Below, piece by piece: positions 8,125 through 15,253 of a DNA stretch of 64,000 nt (its first letter is position 1; each line of letters starts with the position of its first letter). This DNA is from Duganella sp. Root336D2. Lineage in GTDB: Bacteria > Pseudomonadota > Gammaproteobacteria > Burkholderiales > Burkholderiaceae_D. The stretch is taken from NCBI RefSeq assembly GCF_001425005.1, contig NZ_LMDB01000036.1:310001-374000 (forward strand), given 5' to 3'. The notes below the pieces were generated by a model, which was not told the DNA's origin, did not search any database, and saw only the letters and a program-made list of their open reading frames with translations. A program made the position numbers and the translations under genes.

Positions 8125-8189
8125 GAAATTCGGGGTCAGGTCTGGCAATCGGACAAAATGTCCGATTGCCAGACCTGACCCCGAATTTC
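8125..8189. repeat. Inverted repeat B, perfect 31-bp palindrome
   Basis: Bases 8125-8155 (beginning GAAATTCGGGGTCAGGTCTG) and 8159-8189 are exact reverse complements of 31 bases each, separated by AAA. It lies between the stop at 8219 and the methyltransferase start at 8103, both on the minus strand, so the transcript would fold into a very stable hairpin. The core TTCGGGGTCAGG is shared with the repeats at 2704 and 31948. Perfect symmetry suggests either recent insertion or selection on structure. Confidence 0.85.
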
Positions 8190-8218
8190 AAATCAGGAGG
8201 CTGTCATTATACGCGCGC

Positions 8219-9142
8219 TCAGGCGGCTGGCGGTTCCTCTGGCGCCGGGGCGATTGCCGGTGCAGGCGGGGCGATATCGGTCGCCGCTGGATCGGTTTCC
8301 TCGCTTGGCGGGTCGATCTCGCCGTCACGGGCGGCTTTGGCGGCGTGCGCCAGTTCGGCAGCCTGGCCAGGTTCGGATTGCAGGCGGCCGTAGGCCTTGG
8401 CTTTCTCGCTGGCGTTGGCCGGCAGGTAAGTGTCCAGCGACGATTCGGAATCGACCAGCTTGAGCAGGCGCATGGTCAGGTTGCCGGCATCGCTTTCCTG
8501 GCCTTGTTCGTCCTGCTGCTTGAGGGTGGCGCTGATATTGCGGTCCATCAGGCGGAACAGGTCGGCCAGGCTGCCGGGGAAGTCGATATCCGGGAATTCC
8601 ACTTCCGGCAGCGGCATGGCCGGATTCTGCCCGGCCTGGTCCTGGCGGCGCCCAGGCACACTGGATGCCGCGCCGGCGCTCATGGTGGCTTCATACTGGA
8701 TTTCCACTTCAAAGCTCAGCTTGCGGCCGTCGGCGGTCGTGATGGTGCCTTTGCCGAGGAAATGGGAATTTTCGCTCAGGCTGAAACCGAAAGCGTCAGT
8801 CACGCCATCGGCACCTTCGGCATGCAGGGCGCCGGCGGCGAAGCTGGCGTTCGATTCCAGTGCCACGGAGTCGAAGGAGATCTTGGCCCCCTTGGCGTTG
8901 TCGCCGAGCAAACTTTTTGCAAAGCTGCCGATCAGGTCCTGTGCCATGTCGACAGTCCGGTTGCCCAGCTGGTCGACGCGTTTTTGCAGGTCGACGGCAT
9001 TGCTGGACAAGGAAACCGCGCTATCCGCATTCACATCCCTCACCGCGTTGGCGCGCGAAGGCTTGCTTTCCGCCTGCGAGGTGGCCGGGGATGTGGAAGT
9101 GTTCTGGTACTGGCGTGGGCCGATGGAATTCAGTGGGTTCAT
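8219..9142 (-). CDS. Hypothetical protein with DUF5610-like central block
   Basis: This is a 307-aa protein of unknown function. The ATG at 9142 has AAAGG about 9 bases upstream; an in-frame TTG lies 3 codons earlier. The N-terminus is Ser/Thr/Asn-rich and low complexity. A central block (about residues 95-150) contains FGFSLSENSHFLGKGTI and GRKLSFEVEIQYEA, typical of the large cytoplasmic DUF5610-like proteins of Gammaproteobacteria and Betaproteobacteria. The C-terminus is Pro/Ala-rich (APPAPAIAPAPEEPPAA). No signal peptide or membrane segment is seen. Inverted repeat B follows the stop by 29 bases. Confidence 0.6.
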   Translation of the reverse strand: MNPLNSIGPRQYQNTSTSPATSQAESKPSRANAVRDVNADSAVSLSSNAVDLQKRVDQLGNRTVDMAQDLIGSFAKSLLGDNAKGAKISFDSVALESNASFAAGALHAEGADGVTDAFGFSLSENSHFLGKGTITTADGRKLSFEVEIQYEATMSAGAASSVPGRRQDQAGQNPAMPLPEVEFPDIDFPGSLADLFRLMDRNISATLKQQDEQGQESDAGNLTMRLLKLVDSESSLDTYLPANASEKAKAYGRLQSEPGQAAELAHAAKAARDGEIDPPSEETDPAATDIAPPAPAIAPAPEEPPAA

Positions 9143-9204
9143 GATAGGCAACCTTTAGGGGCACTACCCCTGATACGGCAAGTTTCCGAATTTCTTGAGC
9201 TTTA

Positions 9205-9417
9205 TCAATGATGATGAGTCCACAAACCGTTCGATTCGAGATAGGACTTGACGGCTTCCGGGGCGCCGGTGGCGTGCAGCTTCACTTCGCCACAGGTACA
9301 GACACCATAGTACGGCGTTATGTGCGAGCACGCAGATGTTTTCTGCAATGCAACTTTAACCGCTTTGCTGCATTTCGCGCATTTGAAAGTGAGGGTGCGT
9401 GGGGCTTTCAGGAACAT
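9205..9417 (-). CDS. Small zinc-ribbon-like protein
   Basis: This 70-aa protein starts at the ATG at 9417, which has GGAG 8 bases upstream (on the minus strand). It carries CAKC near residue 13 and CTC near residue 44. This CxxC...CxC arrangement could bind one zinc ion together with C29 or one of the histidines. It ends in WTHHH. The family is not recognised. It lies in a minus-strand series with 9449-9955 upstream and 8219-9142 downstream, with gaps of 31 and 62 bases. Confidence 0.65.
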   Translation of the reverse strand: MFLKAPRTLTFKCAKCSKAVKVALQKTSACSHITPYYGVCTCGEVKLHATGAPEAVKSYLESNGLWTHHH

Positions 9418-9448
9418 GGCCAGGACTCCGGGCAAAAGGACGATTTTA

Positions 9449-9955
9449 TCAGGCCAAGATATCGATCGTAGATTGCTTTTCGGAAAGGCTGTATCCGCGC
9501 TGGACTTGTTGTTGCTTTGCTGAAATCTCGGCCTGGGCTTGCAGGGCCATCTGGCCGGCGCTGGCGGCCACGCTGCGGTCCTGGCCGGAAGGATCGGCAG
9601 GCGCCAGGGCTGCCGCCTGCACCTGGCGTGCTTTGGCGATGGTTTCTTCCGGCGTGCGGCCGGGCGAGGTGTCGATATTGACCTCGCCGCCAACGGCGTA
9701 ATTCACGCCGTCCGGGCCGCGCTGGTATGTATAAGTGGCGCCGGAGGTGGCAAGGCTGCCCGCTGCGGCAAGGTGGGCTTGCTCATGCTGGCGGACCTTG
9801 AGGTCGCGCGTCTTGAGCTGGTCGATTTTTGCCTGGTCTTCGGGGGAATATTGCAGCTGGGCTGCCTGGGTGCTTTCACTGCGCGTGGCGCTGCGCGCAG
9901 GTGCGCTGGCCTGCGGCGCATAGGTGCTTGACGATTGAATGGCGCCGATTCCCAT
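9449..9955 (-). CDS. SprA-related putative metalloprotease
   Basis: This 168-aa protein matches the SprA-related family (PF12118, also called putative metalloprotease CJM1_0395 family). The family core is present: KTRDLKVRQHEQAHLAAAG, containing the HExxH-like HEQAH, followed by GATYTYQRGPDGVNYAVGG and EVNIDTSPGRTPEETI. Length is at the short end for the family, and the N-terminus is low complexity. No signal peptide is visible. Catalytic activity is presumed from the HEQAH motif only. Confidence 0.78.
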   Translation of the reverse strand: MGIGAIQSSSTYAPQASAPARSATRSESTQAAQLQYSPEDQAKIDQLKTRDLKVRQHEQAHLAAAGSLATSGATYTYQRGPDGVNYAVGGEVNIDTSPGRTPEETIAKARQVQAAALAPADPSGQDRSVAASAGQMALQAQAEISAKQQQVQRGYSLSEKQSTIDILA

Positions 9956-10048
9956 TTACACATCATAACAAATTGGCTGGCGTATTCCGTCAACTGCCGG
10001 CCAGTTCCTGCGTTGAAGGAGTGACCGTCATGCCGATGGAGGTTTACG

Positions 10049-10213
10049 ATGGATAAGTCGAAGCAACCGAGCAAGGAAGCAGTGCGCAGCTGGCTGCAGT
10101 CGCGCCAGCAAGAACGCCGTCCTTTGCCCGACCCGCAGCAGATCCGCCGTGAACTCGGTTGGGAAATGGTGCGCGCCGAACAGGACCAGCGTACCTGGCG
10201 TTTAGCTGACTGA
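10049..10213 (+). CDS. Small hypothetical protein, 54 aa
   Basis: A short gene starts at the ATG at 10049 behind a strong Shine-Dalgarno (GGAGG, 7 bases upstream). It encodes MDKSKQPSKEAVRSWLQ... and ends ...RTWRLAD before TGA at 10211-10213. The product is highly charged (many Arg, Gln, Glu) and predicted helical, with PDPQQIRRELGW in the middle. It overlaps the 3' end of sbcC tail to tail by 12 bases. The function is unknown. The good ribosome site and protein-like composition are the only support. Confidence 0.6.
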   Translation: MDKSKQPSKEAVRSWLQSRQQERRPLPDPQQIRRELGWEMVRAEQDQRTWRLAD

Positions 10214-13200
10214 CACTGCGCTGCGGCCGTTGGCAGCCGGCTGCACCACGATCCTGGTGGCGATCCGTTCGGTCATTTCCTGTACGTGGGAGATCACTCC
10301 CACCTTCCTTCCCATCGACTGCAGTCCATCCAGAGCGTCCATTGCGACGCGCAGGGTCTCCGCATCCAGGCTGCCGAAACCTTCGTCGATGAACAGCGAT
10401 TCGACGCGCACGCGGTTGGACGACAACGAGGCCAGGCCGAGCGCCATGGCCAGCGAAACCAGGAACGACTCACCGCCGGACAGCGAGTGAACCGAGCGTT
10501 TTTCATCCCCCATGTGCAGGTCGCGTACCAGCAGGCCAAGCGAAGGCTGGGCGGGGTTGTCGATGCGTTCGAGCTGGTAGCGCGGCGCCAGTTGCGACAG
10601 GTGGGCGTTGGCATAGCCGAGCAAGACGTCCAGCGTGAATTGCTGGGCGTAGTTGCGGAACTTCTTGCCGTCGGCGGAACCAATCAGCTCACTCAACTGT
10701 GCCCAGCGGCGCTCTGATTCCTGTTGGCGGGTGATGCCGGCCAGCAGCGCTTCGGCGGACTTGCGGCGGGCGTCGTCCTGCGCCAGTTGCAGCTTGAGGG
10801 CGGCGGCGTGATCCTGGGCCTGCTTGCGTTCTTCCTGCAGTGCCGCCAGCGCCTGTTCCAGCTCGCCGGCGTTGCCTGGTTCTCCGGCTGGCGCACTTGC
10901 CAGGTGTTCGGCGTGCTGGGTTTCGCGCTCGGCCTGCACGGCCTGGGCCGAGGCCAGGGCCTGGTCGAGCGCCTGGATGCTGCTGCGCTCGTCGCGCATC
11001 GCCTGCGGGGAGTGGGCGAGCAGGGCGCGCAGCGTGTCCAGGCTTTCGATGCCAAGCGACTGGTGGTCTTTGAGCCAGGCATGCAGGCGCGTGGAAGCGC
11101 TTTTCGCAGCGGTATCGAGCGCTGCGAGGCGCAGCCTGGCCTGTGCGAGGGCTTCATCGGCGCGGGTGCGCTGCTGGGCGGCATGCTGTGCCGACTCCTG
11201 GCGCATCTGCAGTGCGGCGCGGGCGGCGTCGACCGCCGCGCGCAGTTCGGCCTCCACCTCGCGCACAGGGCGGCCTTGCCATAGCCCCTGGCGTTCGGCT
11301 GCTGCAGCGTCGCGCGCAGCGCGGGCGGCATCGGCGGCGGCTTGGGTTGCGCGGGCATCGGCTGCGCTGCGTTCCCGGGCGGCGCGCAAGGCCTGGAGTT
11401 CGATGGCGATGGCGGCAATGGCGGCAGTGCGCTCGTCCGCCGACTGGCGCTGCGCCAGCCACTGCCTGCTTTCGCGCGTGCGCTGTTCGTGGAAGCGCGC
11501 CGGACTTTCCTTCCATTCGTCCTGCCAGCCGGTGCGCGCCAGCGGCGCGTCAAGCTGGTCGAGCAGGTTGGCAATTTGCAGTGCGGTGTCGATGCGCTGC
11601 TGGTCCAGGGCTTGATGCTGCGCTTCCGACTGAGCCAGGGCGGCTTGGGCGGTGGACAAGGCTTGCTGCTGGCGGCTGCACTCGGCTGCCGCTTGCTCGC
11701 ATGCGGTTTGCGCCACTTCGCGGGTGCGGCTAGCCTGGCGTTGGGAGTGCTCCTGGCCCTCAAGTGCGCGTAACGCCGCCTGCAGCGCGTCGGCTTGCGC
11801 CGCCAGCCAGGCCGGGACGTCGCCGCCGGCGGCAGCCTGGCCGCCGTGTGCGGCCAGGGCCGTGTGTGCAGCTTGCCAGCGCGCCTCGGTGGCGGCGAGG
11901 GCATTGCTGATGCTGTGCTGTTCGACGCCGATCGCTGCCAATTGCTCGACGCTGGATTGCAGGCGGGCCTGCTGCTCGGCCTCATGCTTCATATTGCGTT
12001 GCAGCCTGTCGCGGCAATCGTGCACTTCGGCTTGCAATTGCGCCAGCATGGCGTGCAGCGGGCCGTCTTCGTTGCGGTAGGGATGCGCGTGCGATCCGCA
12101 TACGGGGCAGGGGGCATCGTCCTGCAACGCTGCGCGCAGCTTTTCGACGTTCTCGCCGGTGGCGGCTTCTGCCAGCTTCAGCGAGCGCTCGGCCTGGGTC
12201 GAGGCGGCGACGAGTGCAAGGTTGGCCTGGCGGGCGGCGGCGACTTCCGCCTCGGCGCTGTCGCGGGCCGTTTGCAGCGACGTGCAGCGTGTCGCCAGAT
12301 CCAGCCGGCGCGTGCCGAGTTGCGCCAGTTCTTGCCAGGCGGCGCTGGCATCGGCCAGCAGCGCGCGGCACTGGTCGAGTCGTTGCCGTTGCTGCGCATG
12401 GCTGTCGGCGTCAATGCCGGCCAGCGCTTTCGCAGCTTGTTCGCGCTGGAATTCGGCCTGGCGCAGGCGCTCGCTGGCTGCATCCAGGCTGTTGCGGGCG
12501 TGCACTTCGTCCTGACGCTGGCGGGTCGCTGCCTGCTGCACGGCGGCCAAGGACTGCGAGTGTTTTTCGGCACGGTCGGCCTGTTGGCTGGCTTGCGCAA
12601 ACAGGACGTCCCAGCGCGCCCAGTCGCGCGCCACGGCCGACCAGTGTTGGTGCGCGGCCAGCCATTGCACGGATGACTGCTGTTCGTCGGCGAGGGCCGT
12701 TTGTTGCGCTTCACGCGCGGCCAGGGCGGCCTGGGCGGCAGCGTCGGACTGGGCTGCCGCGTCGCGGGCGCTGGCGGCCTGGCCGAAGGCGGACTGCAAC
12801 GATTCCAGGCGCGTATCGAGTGCTTTTGCCTGGTCCAGCAGTGGCGCTGCAGCTTGCTGCGCATCTTCTGCTGCGGCCAGCGCAGCGCCGGCCTGCTGGA
12901 CGTCGCCGGCCAGGACTGCCAGCGCCAGGCGGGTACGTTCGGATTCCTGCTCTGCGATCGAAATCGCGGATTGGGTGGCGGCGCGTTCGGCCGCAAGCCG
13001 CACTACCTCGTCGTCCAGTGCGCGTGCCGGCTGCACCGCATCCAGCTGCGCCAGCAGGGCACGACGCGGCGCGGCGGCGTCGGCTTCATGCCGCCGCTGT
13101 TGTAAATGCTCGCGCGCCTGCTGCACTGCCGCGGCCAGGCGTTCGGCTTGCTGGTGCCAGCGCAGCTCGGCTTCCAGTGCGCCAAGGCGCTGTGCCGAGG

Positions 13201-13939
13201 CGTGCAGCGCTGCTTCGGCGGCGTCGGACTGGGCGAGGATGTCGGCGCGCTGCTCCGCCGACAGCGGTTGCTGGTTTGCCAGGCCGGCGCTCAGTGTTTT
13301 CAATTCCAGCTCTTCGGCGCGCCAGCGTTCAAAGGCTCGCTTTGAAATCTCGCTGTAAATGCCGCTGCCGGTCAGGGTTTCGAGCAGGGTGCCGCGCTCG
13401 TCGTCCCTAGCCTTGAGGAAGGCGGAGAACTCGTTCTGCGCCAGCAGGACGGCGCGCGTGAACTGGTCGAAGGTCAAACCGATACGCTGCACGATCTCGG
13501 CCATGACTTCAGTTTTCTTATGGCCCAGTGGCTGCTGGCCCGGCAGTTTTTGCAGCGTCATCGCGCTTGGCTGCAAGGCGCCTGTAGCCTTGGTGCGGGC
13601 GCGCCGCACGCTCCAGCGCGCGCGATAGGACTCGCCGTCGTTGCCGACGAAGTCGACTTCAGCCCAGCCTTCGGCGGCGCCGCGGCGCAGCAAGGTGCGC
13701 GGGTCCTGCGAGGAGACCGGGTCGCCGACATCCGGTGTTTTGCCTTCAGCCTTGTGAAGGCGTGGCGTGTCGTCGTACAGCGCCAGGCAGAGGGCGTCGA
13801 GCAGGGTGCTTTTCCCGGCGCCGGTTGGACCGCTGATCGCAAACAGGCCGGCGTCGGACAACGGTTGGGCGGTGAAGTCGACCGAGAACTGGTCGGCCAG
13901 CGAGGCAAGGTTCATGCCGGAGATGCGCAGGATCCTCAT
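10202..13939 (-). CDS. sbcC: Exonuclease SbcCD, ATPase subunit SbcC
   Basis: SbcC (1245 aa) is an SMC-like ATPase that works with SbcD to cleave hairpins and protein-blocked DNA ends. Walker A (ISGPTGAGKSTLLDAL) lies near residue 35. There follow about 500 residues of coiled coil, the zinc-hook CPVCGSHAHP near residue 635, a second coiled coil, and at the C-terminus the ABC signature SLSGGESFLVSLA and Walker B SLFIDEGFGSLD. The length is slightly above the E. coli protein (1048 aa). Its ATG overlaps the sbcD stop (ATGA at 13936-13939), so the subunits are translationally coupled. Confidence 0.95.
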   Translation of the reverse strand: MRILRISGMNLASLADQFSVDFTAQPLSDAGLFAISGPTGAGKSTLLDALCLALYDDTPRLHKAEGKTPDVGDPVSSQDPRTLLRRGAAEGWAEVDFVGNDGESYRARWSVRRARTKATGALQPSAMTLQKLPGQQPLGHKKTEVMAEIVQRIGLTFDQFTRAVLLAQNEFSAFLKARDDERGTLLETLTGSGIYSEISKRAFERWRAEELELKTLSAGLANQQPLSAEQRADILAQSDAAEAALHASAQRLGALEAELRWHQQAERLAAAVQQAREHLQQRRHEADAAAPRRALLAQLDAVQPARALDDEVVRLAAERAATQSAISIAEQESERTRLALAVLAGDVQQAGAALAAAEDAQQAAAPLLDQAKALDTRLESLQSAFGQAASARDAAAQSDAAAQAALAAREAQQTALADEQQSSVQWLAAHQHWSAVARDWARWDVLFAQASQQADRAEKHSQSLAAVQQAATRQRQDEVHARNSLDAASERLRQAEFQREQAAKALAGIDADSHAQQRQRLDQCRALLADASAAWQELAQLGTRRLDLATRCTSLQTARDSAEAEVAAARQANLALVAASTQAERSLKLAEAATGENVEKLRAALQDDAPCPVCGSHAHPYRNEDGPLHAMLAQLQAEVHDCRDRLQRNMKHEAEQQARLQSSVEQLAAIGVEQHSISNALAATEARWQAAHTALAAHGGQAAAGGDVPAWLAAQADALQAALRALEGQEHSQRQASRTREVAQTACEQAAAECSRQQQALSTAQAALAQSEAQHQALDQQRIDTALQIANLLDQLDAPLARTGWQDEWKESPARFHEQRTRESRQWLAQRQSADERTAAIAAIAIELQALRAARERSAADARATQAAADAARAARDAAAAERQGLWQGRPVREVEAELRAAVDAARAALQMRQESAQHAAQQRTRADEALAQARLRLAALDTAAKSASTRLHAWLKDHQSLGIESLDTLRALLAHSPQAMRDERSSIQALDQALASAQAVQAERETQHAEHLASAPAGEPGNAGELEQALAALQEERKQAQDHAAALKLQLAQDDARRKSAEALLAGITRQQESERRWAQLSELIGSADGKKFRNYAQQFTLDVLLGYANAHLSQLAPRYQLERIDNPAQPSLGLLVRDLHMGDEKRSVHSLSGGESFLVSLAMALGLASLSSNRVRVESLFIDEGFGSLDAETLRVAMDALDGLQSMGRKVGVISHVQEMTERIATRIVVQPAANGRSAVSVS

Positions 13940-15186
13940 GGACGCACCAGTTCCGCAAAGGCGGCCAGTTGTTCGGGCGGCGCTTCGGTACCGTAACGCA
14001 GCTGGTAAAGGCGCTTGAAAATGTCGTCCGGCTGCAGAGTGGCCAACTGGTCGAGCGACAGCGCGGCCTCCTCAAAGGATGCGCGGGCCGCGCTGGATGT
14101 TTCGATTTTCGCCAGACGTACCGGTTTGCCTTGCAGGGCTTCTTCGATGGCTGCGCGCAAACCGGGCTCCGGCGCGGCGAGCCTGATGCGAACTTCGAGC
14201 AGCGGCTGCTGTTCCAGCGGGACGTCCGGCAGTTCCAGCGCGGCCAGGGCGGTTTTCACTTCCTGCAGCGGCGCCGGTTTTTCCGGCACGCGCAGCAATT
14301 GCACCGCACGCGGCACCGGCAGGGCCGTGATTTCGCCGACCTGTGCGCCTTGCAGGTCAATGCGCAGGACCTGGTGCGTGTAGCTGGTTTCGGCAAATGA
14401 GAGGGGAATCGGGCTGCCGCAGTAGCGGATATGGGCGTGCGGGCCAACTTGCTGGGCAAGGTGCAGGTGGCCCAGGGCCGCGTAGGCGATAGGCGGCGGG
14501 AAAATGCCGGTTGGGAGCATCTCCGTGCCGCCGATCACGATGCGGCGTTCGGATTCGGCCGACATGGTGCCGTTGACCATATGGCAGTGGCCCATGGCGA
14601 CAATGGCCTGGCTTTGGGAGGCGCGGCTGCCTGCCAGTTCCAAAGCCTGGCGGTACAGGTCCGCAATACCGGCGAGGTAGGGATCGGCCTGCGGCGCCGC
14701 ATCTTCGCCGTCTGCGGCTTCCTGCGGCGCCAGCCGTGGCACGTCCCCATGGCGCAGGAAGGGAACTGCAAGCACCCAGGCGGCGGTGGCACCGTCCTTA
14801 CCGGTCAGCGGCACCAGCATGCGCTCGATGGCGAGACTGCCGTCGGCATCGCGGTGCGGGTAGCCGATCACGGTGGTGCCGTGAACTTCCAGCAAGGGAC
14901 CGGGAGCTTCGAGGCGGCCTGGCGAATCGTGGTTGCCTGCAATAACGACAATATCGAGCTGCGGCGCGCGGGCGCGGGCCTGCTGCAGGAAGGTGTAAAG
15001 CTGGCGCTGCGAGGCCGCCGATGGATTGGCGTTATCAAAAATATCGCCGGCCACCAGCAGGGCATCGGCTTGTTCGGACACGATGGTATCCAGCAGCCAG
15101 TCCAGGAAACGCTGGTGCTCGTAGTGTCGGTCAAAATTATGCAGCGACTGGCCAAGGTGCCAGTCGGAAGTGTGCAGCAGGCGCAT
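13936..15186 (-). CDS. sbcD: Exonuclease SbcCD, nuclease subunit SbcD
   Basis: This 416-aa protein is the Mre11-type calcineurin-like phosphoesterase subunit of SbcCD. Metal-binding motifs are in order: LHTSDWHLGQ (D and H), LLVAGDIFDNANPS (GD-x-D), VIAGNHDSPGR (GNHD) and MGHCHMVNG / ALGHLHLAQQ (H-x-H). The ATG at 15186 places the first motif at the N-terminus; an in-frame start at 15216 only adds a non-conserved leader. It is first in a two-gene operon with sbcC. Confidence 0.94.
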   Translation of the reverse strand: MRLLHTSDWHLGQSLHNFDRHYEHQRFLDWLLDTIVSEQADALLVAGDIFDNANPSAASQRQLYTFLQQARARAPQLDIVVIAGNHDSPGRLEAPGPLLEVHGTTVIGYPHRDADGSLAIERMLVPLTGKDGATAAWVLAVPFLRHGDVPRLAPQEAADGEDAAPQADPYLAGIADLYRQALELAGSRASQSQAIVAMGHCHMVNGTMSAESERRIVIGGTEMLPTGIFPPPIAYAALGHLHLAQQVGPHAHIRYCGSPIPLSFAETSYTHQVLRIDLQGAQVGEITALPVPRAVQLLRVPEKPAPLQEVKTALAALELPDVPLEQQPLLEVRIRLAAPEPGLRAAIEEALQGKPVRLAKIETSSAARASFEEAALSLDQLATLQPDDIFKRLYQLRYGTEAPPEQLAAFAELVRP

Positions 15187-15253
15187 GAAATGTAAAGCAG
15201 GGCGAGGGAAGCGCAAATATAGCGCAAACGGCAGGCGAATGCCTTGATCCCGG

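Noticed and set aside
8104..8148. Upstream extension of the methyltransferase to a start at 8148
   Set aside because: Would translate half of inverted repeat B; the ATG at 8103 gives a normal start.
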